A stretch of 64,000 nucleotides of DNA from Myxococcales bacterium (GCA_016706225.1 JADJKB010000006.1:108377-172376), one strand, 5' to 3'; shown: positions 44,790 to 54,058, numbered from the stretch's first letter. Program-made: numbers and translations. Notes: generated by a model not told the origin, from the letters alone.

Positions 44790-45092
44790 GTGAACTGCGT
44801 GCAGTGCGCTCGACAGTTGCCGGGAGCGCGAGAGGCCATCTGTATCTTCGTCACCGGCGATGAGTACATCTACTCGTACTTCTTCTGCGAGCACTGCGAG
44901 CTCTACACCGTCGAGGGGTACCATGATCGTTTCATGGGCGAGTCCGAGGCGTTCCTCTTGCCCCAGGTGTCACGAGAAGAAGGCGACCGCGCGGTGGCGC
45001 TGATTCGTGCGTGCCCGGCGCCCAATGACAAACACTGCGGATGCGCGTCGCACGTCGCGCTCTACACCGGACGGGTTGGGCCGAGTGCGTGA
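44790..45092 (+). CDS. Small Cys-rich (zinc-ribbon-like) protein
   Basis: 100 residues from a GTG at 44790, about 50 bases after the end of the duplication. CVQC (residues 3-6), CEHC (about 33-36) and a late KHCGCASH give paired Cys/His suitable for one zinc site. An aromatic strand (EYIYSYFF) lies between them. No signal peptide. No family recognised; small myxobacterial proteins of this type are common. Confidence 0.6.
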   Translation: MNCVQCARQLPGAREAICIFVTGDEYIYSYFFCEHCELYTVEGYHDRFMGESEAFLLPQVSREEGDRAVALIRACPAPNDKHCGCASHVALYTGRVGPSA

Positions 45093-45294
45093 CGCCGCTC
45101 CACGCACACGCCTGGCCCGCCGCCCGGGCGATGCGAATTGGGACAGCGAGTCGTGCTGCACGAACTGCGGCGGTTTCAAGCAGCTCCGTCGGGTACGAGT
45201 ACGGATAGCGCGGCGCGCGCAGCGTTCACACGCCCGCGGTCGAGCGGCGAACGGGTCGGGCCCCGCGTACCAAAATCACTGCTACCCTCGGTGG

Positions 45295-45870
45295 GTGGTC
45301 CACGCTGTCCGCCAGCAGTTCACCTTCCAGGAGTACCTCGACCTGGAAGCGCGGAGCCAGGTCAAGCACGAGTACCTCGACGGAGTGGCGTGGGCGCTGG
45401 CGGGCGGATCACCCGATCACACGGCCATCGCCGCGAACGTGATCGGCCTGCTGACCAACGCTCTGCGCGATCGCCCCTGCCGGGTGTTCACGTCGGACCT
45501 CCGGGTGCGGGTCAAGGCAACCGGCCTCGGAACGTATCCGGACGTTACGGTCGTGTGTGGTCCGCTCGAGACGGACACGGACGACCCCAACGCTCACACC
45601 GTGGTGAACCCCAGCGTCGTGGTCGAAGTTTTGAGTAAGTCCACCGAACAGTACGACCGCGGCGAGAAACTCTGGCACTACCAGCGCATCGAGTCGTTGA
45701 AGGAGATCGTGCTCCTCGCCCACGACGAGCCGCGCGCCGAGATCTGGCGTCGCGATGGCGCGCGCTGGACACTCGACGTGCGCCGCGCGTCCGATCGTGT
45801 GTCCCTGAGCTCGCTCGACTGCGAGCTCCCACTGTCCGAGATCTACCGAGACCCAACGCGCAGCCCCTGA
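45295..45870 (+). CDS. Uma2/DUF820-family putative endonuclease
   Basis: 191 residues from a GTG at 45295; the open frame extends upstream but without plausible content. The start TFQEYLDLEAR, then KHEYLDGVAWA, YPDVTVVCG and VVEVLSKSTEQYDRGEKLWHYQRI, follow the Uma2 family with a PD-(D/E)xK nuclease core (Asp of YPDV, Glu of VVEV, Lys region after it). These genes are abundant in cyanobacteria and some myxobacteria, often near mobile or repeat-rich DNA. Cellular role unproven. Confidence 0.88.
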   Translation: MVHAVRQQFTFQEYLDLEARSQVKHEYLDGVAWALAGGSPDHTAIAANVIGLLTNALRDRPCRVFTSDLRVRVKATGLGTYPDVTVVCGPLETDTDDPNAHTVVNPSVVVEVLSKSTEQYDRGEKLWHYQRIESLKEIVLLAHDEPRAEIWRRDGARWTLDVRRASDRVSLSSLDCELPLSEIYRDPTRSP

Positions 45871-45974
45871 GCAGAAATGCTTTCGCTTCGCGAGCCGCGC
45901 AGCGCGGCGTGCAGGGGCGCCTAGAACACCTTGCAAGTCGCTGAAAACAAACGACGTTCAACCTGTTCGGCGCT

Positions 45975-47060
45975 CTAGAACCGTCCGCTCATCCCGAGAC
46001 CGAGCGCGCGCGGTGCTGCGACGGGAGTGAGCTGCACGCGGGCCGTGCTGCGCGGTGCGGGCTTCCACAAGAGGAACGTCGTGAGGGTCGCCGCGGCACC
46101 AACACCCGCGCCGATGAAGCCGGCCAGGGCGAGGTTCGCGCTGCGGTTGCGCTGATCGGTGAGATCCGGGAGCTGACCGCAGCTGTTCTCGGCGGCCTTG
46201 GTGGGCTTCTGGCAAATCGAATCGCCTGTGCCGACTTGTTGGTCGAGCTCCGCATTGGCCGCGTCGATCTGGTCCTGGCTCTTGCCCTTTTCGAGCGTGA
46301 AGTAGACGCCCGCGCCGAGCGCCACGGCGGTGAACGCCAGCTCACTCACGAGCACGATGGTGCGAGCGCTGCCGGGCCGACTCGTGTCGAGCTGCGCGCC
46401 GGCGCTGCTATCGCCTGCTGCCGGCCCCCCAGCGGCCGGCTGGGATGCGGGTCCTTTCGTCGCACCGAGCTCCGGCAAATCGATCACGACCTCGCGTGAC
46501 TCGCCCTCAGCAAGGGACAGCTCACGCCGGAACGGCTGGCGACCGGGCGCGCTGGCGGTGATCACCCGCCGCCCGGGGTTCTGCGGGATCACCTTGCCGA
46601 CGAGCACGTCCTTCACCGGTATGTGATCGATCTCGATGCTGACGCCCTCGAGCTTGGCCCGAGTCTTCAACGTCACATTCGCGACGCGCTGTCGCACGCC
46701 GTCGCGCGCGGGGCCGAGGAGCTCGGCGACGTCCGGCGCCTTGGCGCCCTGCTGCAGCATCTCGTCGGTGCGATCGTATTCGACCAGCGCTTCGACGAGC
46801 TTGCCCTGGTGTTCCAGGCAGAAGCCCAGGTGGTAGCGCAGACCCGGGGTCTCCTTGATGGCGAGGGCCTCGCGCAGTTTGACCTCGGCGTCGGCCCACT
46901 GTTTCTGGGACTCGAGCTCGGTGGCCTGGGCGAAGGCCTTCCGCGCAACGGCGACCTCGGCGGCGGTCGGATCGGCGCGGGCGGAATCAGCGAAGGCAAC
47001 CACGACGAGCACCGCCGCGGTTGCGTATCGAAGCCGATGAGAGCCGTCCCGCCGTGCCAA
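45975..47060 (-). CDS. Exported TPR/PEGA-type protein with paired C-terminal membrane helices
   Basis: 361 residues if started at the TTG at 47060, the only in-frame start giving a full signal peptide (Arg-rich start, hydrophobic core, ending SARAD). TPR-like helices (about 35-115), a PEGA-like domain (about 120-205), a Gly/Ala/Pro linker, one helix (about 238-260), a loop with CQKP/NSCGQ, and a second helix (about 302-325) follow. Paralogue of 30942-31931 and 48121-49179. It converges with the Uma2 gene. Confidence 0.7.
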   Translation of the reverse strand: MARRDGSHRLRYATAAVLVVVAFADSARADPTAAEVAVARKAFAQATELESQKQWADAEVKLREALAIKETPGLRYHLGFCLEHQGKLVEALVEYDRTDEMLQQGAKAPDVAELLGPARDGVRQRVANVTLKTRAKLEGVSIEIDHIPVKDVLVGKVIPQNPGRRVITASAPGRQPFRRELSLAEGESREVVIDLPELGATKGPASQPAAGGPAAGDSSAGAQLDTSRPGSARTIVLVSELAFTAVALGAGVYFTLEKGKSQDQIDAANAELDQQVGTGDSICQKPTKAAENSCGQLPDLTDQRNRSANLALAGFIGAGVGAAATLTTFLLWKPAPRSTARVQLTPVAAPRALGLGMSGRF

Positions 47061-47270
47061 GCTGGTCGGCAGTTTTACGTAATTTTGCCGCGAAGTCGAC
47101 GCCTGCCCGAAACCCGTCGAGCGGGCGAGGGTCGCGCGGGCCCAGCCTGCAAATCCCACGAAACTGCGGAAAGCCGCGGACCGAGACAGCGGGCTTTCGG
47201 AGTGTGTGAAATGAGCCCAACGGAAGCTTGCCAGGACCGGCGGAGTGAGGGATTGAAGGGTTCGCGACTG

Positions 47271-48002
47271 ATGAGCGACGAGCGACGGCCGCCGGTGCCC
47301 CCGGCCAAACCGGTCCCCCCAGCACTCGAGGCGGACACGCCACGCGAGGGGTCGCCCGCATTTGGTGACACGCCGATCGACGGTTCGGCGGCGATTGCGA
47401 GCGAAGCGGACGCGCTGGCGGACAAGGACACGATTCCGCTGGTGGGCCCGACGCCCGACTACGCGAGTGAGTATGTGCCGCCGCGACCGCTGCCGAAGCC
47501 GGCCGATCACAAGACGCTGGAGATTGTCCCAGTTCGGGTCGTGCAGGAAGAGGATCCCCGGCGTGCGATGACGCAGAAGGCGATGCACGTGTTGCGGCGC
47601 GAGGATGCGCAGCGGCAGTTGCACTTGATGGGCGTGGACGCCACAGCAGCGACGCCGAACGCGCGCCCGGCCGCCGCCTCGATCGCCGACACCCCCCAGC
47701 GCAGCCGTGCCGGTCTGATCATTGGCGGGACCATCGTCTTCCTGATCGCGATCACGCTGATCTACGTGGTGGTGCAGATGGTGCAAGGTGGCGACACCGC
47801 AGCGACAGCGACCGCAACCGCCGCCGCGCTCCCGGCCCCGCCGCCGAAACCCACGGCCACCTCGCCCGTGATCACCCAGGCGGCCCCTGCAATCGCGCCA
47901 ACCCCAGCGCCGGCCGCCGAACCGAGTGCAACGGCTGACCCCGACTCGGCGCGACCCATCAAGAAGAAGAAGCCCGACACGCCGCAACCGATCAACGAGT
48001 GA
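47271..48002 (+). CDS. Single-pass membrane protein with low-complexity flanks
   Basis: 243 residues from an ATG at 47271 (GAAGG upstream); ATG 47211 would add 20 residues. A Pro-rich cytoplasmic N-terminal part carries a short charged helix (EEDPRRAMTQKAMHVLRRED, about 97-116). One transmembrane helix (about 153-173) leads to an Ala/Pro/Thr-rich outer tail ending with a Lys patch. No family recognised. Divergent from the TPR/PEGA gene and located 118 bases before the array. Confidence 0.65.
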   Translation: MSDERRPPVPPAKPVPPALEADTPREGSPAFGDTPIDGSAAIASEADALADKDTIPLVGPTPDYASEYVPPRPLPKPADHKTLEIVPVRVVQEEDPRRAMTQKAMHVLRREDAQRQLHLMGVDATAATPNARPAAASIADTPQRSRAGLIIGGTIVFLIAITLIYVVVQMVQGGDTAATATATAAALPAPPPKPTATSPVITQAAPAIAPTPAPAAEPSATADPDSARPIKKKKPDTPQPINE

Positions 48003-48120
48003 GGTGGTGTGTGGGGGTTGGGACGGCGGCCTGGCGCTGGCCCCCGCACTTCTATAGGTGCCGCCCGACCCCTCGGAACTTGCCAGCCCCGCCGCCATGA
48101 GGGAATTTGCGCACGCCGGC

Positions 48121-49179
48121 ATGAAGCACCGCGCCCGTCCCGCCCTCTTCCTGGCCGCTTTCCTTGCAGCGGCGAGCCCGAGTTTTGCGCAACCGCCGGT
48201 GGACACGCCCTCCGCGGAGCCCACCGACGAGGCCTCGCGGCTCTTCAAGAAGGGCAACGACGCTTACAAGATGAAGCGCTGGGACGAAGCCGCCGAAGCC
48301 TTCAAGGCGGCCTGGGCTCTGAAGCAGAGCTACGACGTGGCGGGCAACCTCGGTGACGTCGAGGTGTTCCAGGGGAAGTTCCGGGATGCGGCGGAGCACC
48401 TCGAGTACTCACTGCGCAACTGGCCTGCGGGTCAGGAAGCCTCCCGCAAGCGCACGGCGGCGCGGTTCGAGGAAGCAAAGCAGAAGATCGGCACGCTGAC
48501 GTTGAAGGTCAGCGAAGGCGCTGACGTCTCGGTCAACGGCAAGAGCGTCGGCAAGTCGCCACTCGCGGGGCCGGTGTTCATCGACGCGGGGGCGGCGACG
48601 ATCGAGGCGAAGATCGGGGAGAAGGTCGTCAAGAAGACGGTCGCGCTCGATGTCGGCGACGCGCGAGAGATCGAGCTCGTGATCGAGGGGGAGGCCGCGG
48701 CGGTGGGGCCGGTGGCGGGGCCATCGGAGAACGGCGACGGTTCCGGCGGGGCGAACGCGAACGCGAACGCGAACGCGACTGGCGACTTGAAGCCACCGAG
48801 TGGATCGTCAGTCAAAACCGTCGGCCTGATCGCGTCCGGAGCGGTTGCGCTGATCGGTCTCGGTGTTGGGGTGGGCTTCTACATGAAGAAGCAGTCGGCG
48901 AAGGATGATGCGGACAGCTTCAGAGCGGATGCGGTCAACCAGTTGGGCAAGAATGGCTGTTGGAATCAGCCAAGTGCCGCCCCCTGCACCGACCTGGCGG
49001 ACGCAAACGACAAGGCGAAAAGCAGCGGTACACTTTCGACGATCGGCTTCATCGCCGCCGGCGTTGGCGCAGCGGGCTTGGTTGCCTTCATGCTGATGCC
49101 GAACAAGAAACATGACACCGTGCTCTACCCGCTCCTCGACGAACACACCGCCGGCCTCGGCGCGCACGGTCGCTTTTAG
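48121..49179 (+). CDS. Array unit A: complete TPR/PEGA membrane protein
   Basis: 352 residues from an ATG at 48121 (ATG 48097 would lengthen the signal peptide). The signal peptide ends PSFAQ (about 24). TPR-like helices occupy about 38-118, a PEGA-like domain with GTLTLKVSEGADVSVNG about 125-195, and an Asn-Ala repeat linker follows. Two helices (about 240-260 and 300-320) flank a variable loop with Cys residues; the end is GAHGRF. This is the only unit of the tandem array with the 5' part of the gene. Its stop is 17 bases before the lipoprotein start, so they form an operon. Confidence 0.82.
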   Translation: MKHRARPALFLAAFLAAASPSFAQPPVDTPSAEPTDEASRLFKKGNDAYKMKRWDEAAEAFKAAWALKQSYDVAGNLGDVEVFQGKFRDAAEHLEYSLRNWPAGQEASRKRTAARFEEAKQKIGTLTLKVSEGADVSVNGKSVGKSPLAGPVFIDAGAATIEAKIGEKVVKKTVALDVGDAREIELVIEGEAAAVGPVAGPSENGDGSGGANANANANATGDLKPPSGSSVKTVGLIASGAVALIGLGVGVGFYMKKQSAKDDADSFRADAVNQLGKNGCWNQPSAAPCTDLADANDKAKSSGTLSTIGFIAAGVGAAGLVAFMLMPNKKHDTVLYPLLDEHTAGLGAHGRF

Positions 49180-49196
49180 GAACCCAAGGGGATGAC

Positions 49197-50765
49197 ATGA
49201 AGAAGATGGGCTTGGCTTTCGTTCTCGCGGCGATCGGCGCCTCGGCGGTGATGGTCGCGGGTTGCGGCGGCGACGACTTCGGCTCGTGTGACGCGAACAA
49301 CAACTGTGCAGGTGGCGCAGGTAAAGACGGAGGCACCGGCGCAAGCGGGGGCACGTCCGGGACGGGAGGCACCGGCAACACCGGCGGAACTGGCAACACC
49401 GGCGGCACCGGCAACACCGGCGGAACTGCTGGAAGCGGCGGAGTTGCCGGCGGCGACGGCGGCACTTGCGACCCGACGAAGAGCCCCAGTGAGGCGCCCT
49501 GCCTCGTGAGCGACCAGTACGCGATCTTCGTCAACGGCACGGCGACCGCAACCGGCGATGGCAGCAAGGCCAGCCCTTTCAAGACGATTGGCGAAGCTCT
49601 GGCCTCGACCAGCAACAAGATGATTCTCGTGTGCGACACGACCTACGACGAGCAGGTCAAGCTCACGGACGGTGGCAGGCTGTCGGGCGGATTCTCGTGT
49701 ACGGACTGGAGCTACGAGACCGGCCAGCGCGCGATCGTGAAGCCCAAGTCCAAGGGCTTTGCGCTCGAGATTGACTCGGTCGCGTCCAAGATCTTGATCG
49801 AGGACATGGAGTTCACCTCAGCCGACGGAACCGCGGCAGGGGACAGCAGTATCGGCGCGTTCGTCCACAACAGCGCAGACGTGAAGCTCCTGCGAGTGAA
49901 GCTCTCCGCGGGCAAGGGTGCTGCGGGCGCCGATGCGACGCTGACCCCGTTCGGCTATCCGGCGCAGACCTCGCTGAACGGCAACAACGCGAACGGGACA
50001 GCGGGCGGTGCCGAGAAGAAGTGCACCTGCCCGGGTGGTGCGCTGACCACGGGTGGCATCGGCGGAACCGCGACAACGGGCGGCCAAGCCGGCGGCAAAG
50101 GAACCCCCGACAAGGGAGGTGGCCTCGCGGGCGACCCGTCCAAGACCTGCAACGCTGGCGGCGGTGGCGGCGACGGCAATCCCGGCACTTCGCCAGGTGA
50201 AGCGGCCGGCGCATCCACGATTGGCGCCATCTTGAGTAGTGGCTGGTCCCCGTCGAGCGGAGCGACCGGCACCGCAGGCGGCCCTGGCCAGGGCGGCGGC
50301 GGCGGCGCAAGCTCCGCGACCGGCGGCGGCGGTGGCGGCGGTTGCGGCGGATGCGGCGGTGCGGGAGGACCTGGCGGCGGCGGCGGTGGTGCGAGCATCG
50401 CGCTGCTCGTGCTGGATTCGATCGTGACTGTTGGCGCGGGTAGCGAGCTGCTCACTCTCGACGCCGGCGCAGGCGGCAAGGGTGTCGCAGGACAGACCGG
50501 GCAGACCGATGTTGGGTTCCTGGGCAACGGCACACCGCCCGGTTGTTCCGGAGGCAATGGCGCACCAGGTGGCACCGGCGCCGCTGGCGGCGGCGGCGCC
50601 GGCGGCATCAGCGTTGCGGTAGTCTGGAAAGGCACGGCAGCGCCCGACATGGACAGCGGCACGAAGTACACGCTCGGCAAGCTCGGCAAGAAGGGCGACG
50701 GCGGCAAGGTCGGCACGAACGACGGCATCGACGGAATGGCACAGCAAACGCTCGAAGCGAAGTGA
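49197..50765 (+). CDS. Array unit A: Gly-rich surface lipoprotein
   Basis: 522 residues. The Shine-Dalgarno aagggga precedes the ATG at 49197. The signal peptide ends in a lipobox (MVAGC, Cys about 23). A GTGGTGNTGG-type linker (about 40-85) is followed by a strand-rich domain of the DUF1565/parallel beta-helix kind (SKASPFKTIGEALA about 122; GGRLSGGFSC about 160). A long Gly/Ala-rich region (about 245-500) with a Cys cluster resembles PE_PGRS or glycine-rich adhesins. Probably exposed on the cell surface. Confidence 0.8.
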   Translation: MKKMGLAFVLAAIGASAVMVAGCGGDDFGSCDANNNCAGGAGKDGGTGASGGTSGTGGTGNTGGTGNTGGTGNTGGTAGSGGVAGGDGGTCDPTKSPSEAPCLVSDQYAIFVNGTATATGDGSKASPFKTIGEALASTSNKMILVCDTTYDEQVKLTDGGRLSGGFSCTDWSYETGQRAIVKPKSKGFALEIDSVASKILIEDMEFTSADGTAAGDSSIGAFVHNSADVKLLRVKLSAGKGAAGADATLTPFGYPAQTSLNGNNANGTAGGAEKKCTCPGGALTTGGIGGTATTGGQAGGKGTPDKGGGLAGDPSKTCNAGGGGGDGNPGTSPGEAAGASTIGAILSSGWSPSSGATGTAGGPGQGGGGGASSATGGGGGGGCGGCGGAGGPGGGGGGASIALLVLDSIVTVGAGSELLTLDAGAGGKGVAGQTGQTDVGFLGNGTPPGCSGGNGAPGGTGAAGGGGAGGISVAVVWKGTAAPDMDSGTKYTLGKLGKKGDGGKVGTNDGIDGMAQQTLEAK

Positions 50766-50780
50766 GCACGCAGACCGCTC

Positions 50781-51137
50781 TCACCCCTGAGCGATGACCT
50801 CCCGCACCCGCGCCACGACCTCGTGCACGTCCGCCCGCACCTCTTCCGCTCCCACGCGCACCACGCGGTACCCCCACCGCGCGAGATCTCTATCTCTGCG
50901 CGCATCTGCCACGCGACGCAGCGAGTGATACCCACCATCGACTTCGACGACGAGCTTCACGCTCAGCGCGGCGAAGTCCGCCACGTATCGCCCGATGGGC
51001 ACCTGCCGCCGAAACGCGACCCCCAGCTGCCCGCCGCGCAGCTCCCGCCACAGGATTTCCTCGGTCTCGGTCATTGCAGAGCGCATTTCGCGAGCCCGTG
51101 CGATGATGAGCGGAGAGCTTCGGGGATGATGGGCCAT
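50781..51137 (-). CDS. Array unit A: DUF559 (Vsr-like) endonuclease
   Basis: 118 residues from an ATG at 51137. The family core is present: TETEEILWREL, then FRRQVPIGRYVADF and VKLVVEVDGGYH, ending RVVRVGAEEV. The Asp of ADF and the Glu-x-Asp of VEVDG match the PD-(D/E)xK active site shared with very-short-patch repair nucleases. It is transcribed against the lipoprotein gene (15-base gap). A 170-bp palindrome starts 13 bases upstream of its start codon. Present in units A-D, intact in A, B and D. Confidence 0.9.
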   Translation of the reverse strand: MAHHPRSSPLIIARAREMRSAMTETEEILWRELRGGQLGVAFRRQVPIGRYVADFAALSVKLVVEVDGGYHSLRRVADARRDRDLARWGYRVVRVGAEEVRADVHEVVARVREVIAQG

Positions 51138-51150
51138 GGTGCTTCCTCCT

Positions 51151-51320
51151 CCCGGCGGGACGGCCGGGCTTTGCGACCCCACGGCGCACGATCTGTGACA
51201 CGCCGCTTCGCGCTCGCTTCATCCGCGGTGCGCGTCGCAGGCTCGGGCTCACTCCGCATGCCGCGCGCGGCGTGGCGCAGAGCGTGCGCCACCGGAGCAC
51301 AGCCCGGCCGTCACGCCGGG
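51151..51320. repeat. 170-bp imperfect palindrome, unit A
   Basis: The outer arms are 51151-51170 and 51301-51320 (20 bp, here with one mismatch). Nested inside are ggcgcacg/cgtgcgcc and cacgccgc/gcggcgtg, with the 8-base gaps between them partly paired as well. As DNA this could extrude a cruciform; as RNA it would make a long stem in the DUF559 leader. Confidence 0.85.
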
Positions 51321-51494
51321 CGGAACACCCACACGGCCCGGCATCGCCAAGCTCGCAGCGAGTCATCGCGCCGCCAGACCTCGAGCAGACCCCTCAGGTC
51401 ACAGTCCCTCCCTGCCGCGCGGAGCGGCGGAGCCGCGAGCACGGCTTTGGGAGGGACCGGCGCCGCGCAGCGGCGACGAGGGTGGGCAGCACGA
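51321..51494. other. Array spacer with second inverted repeat
   Basis: The rest of the spacer between the palindrome and the truncated TPR gene. It contains gtccctccc (51404-51412) and gggagggac (51449-51457) around a GC-rich centre, then cggcgccgcgcagcggcg. No gene is seen. The same spacer recurs at 54599-54772, 57768-57942 and 61030-61203, with most differences in the tcgagcagacccc segment of the last copy. Confidence 0.75.
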
Positions 51495-52340
51495 GTGGCG
51501 GGCAACCTCGGTGACGTTGCGGTGTTCCAGGAAGTTCCGGGATGCGGCGGAGCACTTGGAATTTTTCGCTGAGGCATTGGCCTGCGGGTCAGGAAGCCTC
51601 GCGCAAGCGCACGGCGGCGCGGTTCGAGGAAGCAAAGCAGAAGATCGGCACGCTGACGTTGAAGGTCAGCGAGGGCGCGGACATCAGCGTCAACGGCAAG
51701 CCGGTCGGCAAGTCGCCGCTGCCGGGACCGGTGTTCATCGAGGCGGGGGCGGCGACGATCGAGGCGAAGATCGGGGAGAAGGTCGTCAAGAAGACGGTCG
51801 CGCTCGATGTCGGCGACGCGCGAGAGATCGAGCTCGTGATCGAGGGTGAGGCCGCGGCGGTGGGGCCGGTGGCGGGCCACCGGGAATGGTGACGGTTCCG
51901 GCGGCGCGAACGCGAACGCGAACGCGAACGCGAATGCAAACGCGACAGGTGATCTCAAACCGCCGGGTGGATCCTCGGTGAAGACCGTCGGTCTGATCGC
52001 GTCCGGAGCGGTTGCGCTGATCGGCCTCGGTGTCGGGGTGGGCTTCTACATGAAGAAGCAATCGGCGAAGGATGATGCGGACGCACTCCAGAGCGACAAC
52101 AAGCTCGGCGATAGTGGCTGCAGCGGGAAGACCAAACCCGCCGCTTGCTCCGACCTGGCGGACGCGGTCGAGCGCGCGAAGAGCAGCGGCACGATTTCCA
52201 CGATTGGATTCATCGGCGCCGGTGTTGGCGCTGCAGGCTTCGTGGCATTCATGTTGATGCCCGGCTCGAACAACAAGACTGCGGTGTATCCGCTGCTGGA
52301 TCAGCACACGGCAGGCCTCGGCGCCTTCGGCCGCTTCTGA
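51495..52340 (+). pseudogene. Array unit B: 5'-truncated, frameshifted TPR/PEGA gene
   Basis: It begins at the internal junction (AGNLGD), so the signal peptide and first TPR helices are missing. Frame breaks occur near 51530 (two g lost and one t gained close by) and near 51878 (one g and one c lost). The PEGA-like part is readable from 51542 to about 51878 and the membrane part from about 51880 to 52340. The loop between the helices is of type II (ALQSDNKLGDSGCSGKTK). The hexanucleotide gcgaac linker has six units. Confidence 0.8.
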
Positions 52341-52356
52341 TGATCAAGGGGATGAA

Positions 52357-54027
52357 ATGAAGAAGATGGGCTTTGCTTTCGTGCTTGCTGCTGTCGCCAG
52401 CGGCGGTGGTTTGATCGCCTGCGGCGGAGACAACTTCGACTCCTGCGAGGCAACCTCGACCTGTCCGCAGAAGGACGGCGGCACCGGTGGCAGCGGTGGG
52501 ACGAGCGGCACCGGCGGTTCAGGAGGCACCGGCAACACGGGAGGCACATCCGGCACCGGCGGCACCGGCAACACCGGCGGAACTGCTGGAAGCGGCGGCG
52601 TTGCCGGCGGCGACGGCGGCACTTGCGACCCGACGAAGTCACCGAGCGCTGAGCCATGTCTGATCGCTGACGACTACGGTGTCTTTGTTTCGCCGAAAGG
52701 CGACGACACTAGTGGCACCGGCACCAAAGCCAGCCCGTACAAGACACTGGGCAAGGCGCTCGCGAGCGCGGGGACCACGGGCAAGAGTGTCTACGCTTGT
52801 GACGACGGAGGCGGATTCAGCGAGACGGCGACGCTGGCGGTAACGGCCACTCACGACAGCCGCGGCATGTATGGCGGCTTCGACTGCGGCACGTGGACCT
52901 GGTCGGCCACCGCAAAAGCGAAGGTGAACGGAGCGGCGGTCGCGCTAACGATCTCCGGCATCTCGTCCAACTTCAAAGTCGAGAGCTTCGACATCACCGC
53001 GGCGAACGCCGCGAACTCCGGCGAGAGCAGCTTCGGCGCGATCGTCGCGACCTCGAATGGCGTCGTGTTCAAGAACGTGAACCTCACCGCGGGTGATGGG
53101 AAGGCTGGGAACGCGGGCAGCGACGGCACGCAAGGGCCGGATGGTGACAACGCAGCGGCGGCGCAGAATGGCAAGGCAGCGACGTGTACCAGTGCTCCGG
53201 GAACGCAGCCGGGTGGGTCGTGGTCGGCGCCAAGCGGTTGCTCCGCCAAAGGCGGAACGGGCGGGACCGCGAATCTTGGGGCCTCTGGCGAGAAAGGGTC
53301 CGGCGGGATCCCACAAACTAATGTCACCCCCGCGAACGTAAACAACGGAGGAGACCCCGGTACGGGCACGGCTAACGGCAGCCCTGGTCAACCAGGCTCC
53401 AACGGAAACTCCGGCACGCTCGCAACCGCCGCTGCCTCGAGCGGGACCTTCACCTCGTCCGGGTTCACTCCCGCGAACGGCAACGACGGCGCCAATGGTT
53501 TCCCTGGCCAAGGCGGCGGAGGCGGTGGTGCAAGCGCGGGCTCGGGCTCGTGCATCGGCGCGTCCGGCGGCGCGGGCGGAATGGCGGGTTGCGGCGGCGG
53601 CAAGGGCACCGGCGGCAAGGGCGGCGGCGCGAGCGTTGCGCTTCTCTCGTGGCAGAGCGACGTGACCGTGAGCGGTTGCTCGCTCACTTCCAAGAAGGGT
53701 GGCGACGGCGGAAAGGGCGGGAGCGCCGCGCCGGGAGGAAGCGGTAAGAGCGGCGGGCAAGGTGGTCCGGCCGGGGGTGGTCTCGGAAGCGCGGGCGATG
53801 GCGGTAAGGGCGGCACCGGCGGCCCCGGCGGCTCCGGCTCCGGCGCAAGCGGTGGCGCGAGCCACGCGCTCGTGTGGAACGGAACCAAGCCCAGCATTCC
53901 CTCGACCGTGCTCGCCGAAGGCACTGGCGGAGCAAAAGGGCCCGGCGGCGCGGTGCAAGGTTCCAACTTGAATCCTGCTCCGGAGGGCACGGCCGGACCT
54001 GCTGGCAAAGAGTTCGAGCAGAAATGA
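52357..54027 (+). CDS. Array unit B: Gly-rich surface lipoprotein (type II)
   Basis: 556 residues, intact. aagggga precedes the ATG at 52357; lipobox GLIAC (Cys about 22). The GTGGSGGTG-type linker (about 37-85) is followed by a beta-helix-like domain (GTKASPYKTLGKALA; RGMYGGFDCGTW). The Gly-rich region contains a 73-residue central block (about 273-345) that differs sharply from the otherwise near-identical unit D copy. It ends NLNPAPEGTAGPAGKEFEQK. It is the best-preserved type II copy. Confidence 0.82.
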   Translation: MKKMGFAFVLAAVASGGGLIACGGDNFDSCEATSTCPQKDGGTGGSGGTSGTGGSGGTGNTGGTSGTGGTGNTGGTAGSGGVAGGDGGTCDPTKSPSAEPCLIADDYGVFVSPKGDDTSGTGTKASPYKTLGKALASAGTTGKSVYACDDGGGFSETATLAVTATHDSRGMYGGFDCGTWTWSATAKAKVNGAAVALTISGISSNFKVESFDITAANAANSGESSFGAIVATSNGVVFKNVNLTAGDGKAGNAGSDGTQGPDGDNAAAAQNGKAATCTSAPGTQPGGSWSAPSGCSAKGGTGGTANLGASGEKGSGGIPQTNVTPANVNNGGDPGTGTANGSPGQPGSNGNSGTLATAAASSGTFTSSGFTPANGNDGANGFPGQGGGGGGASAGSGSCIGASGGAGGMAGCGGGKGTGGKGGGASVALLSWQSDVTVSGCSLTSKKGGDGGKGGSAAPGGSGKSGGQGGPAGGGLGSAGDGGKGGTGGPGGSGSGASGGASHALVWNGTKPSIPSTVLAEGTGGAKGPGGAVQGSNLNPAPEGTAGPAGKEFEQK

Positions 54028-54058
54028 TGCAGGCGCGTGCGCGTCAGCCTGCACACTC

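Noticed and set aside
48097..48120. Upstream ATG as start of the unit A TPR gene
   Set aside because: It would put eight extra residues before an already complete signal peptide. The ATG at 48121 is followed by a normal Lys-Arg start. It cannot be fully excluded.
49818..50938. Long reverse-strand open frames opposite the Gly-rich lipoproteins
   Set aside because: They mirror GGC-rich codons as Ala/Pro/Arg strings, lack family motifs, and change with each indel. Same for the frames opposite the other units.
51151..51320. Terminal inverted repeats of an insertion sequence
   Set aside because: Only about 130 bases lie between the arms, there is no transposase, and the nested inner pairs point to a single folding unit and not to element ends.
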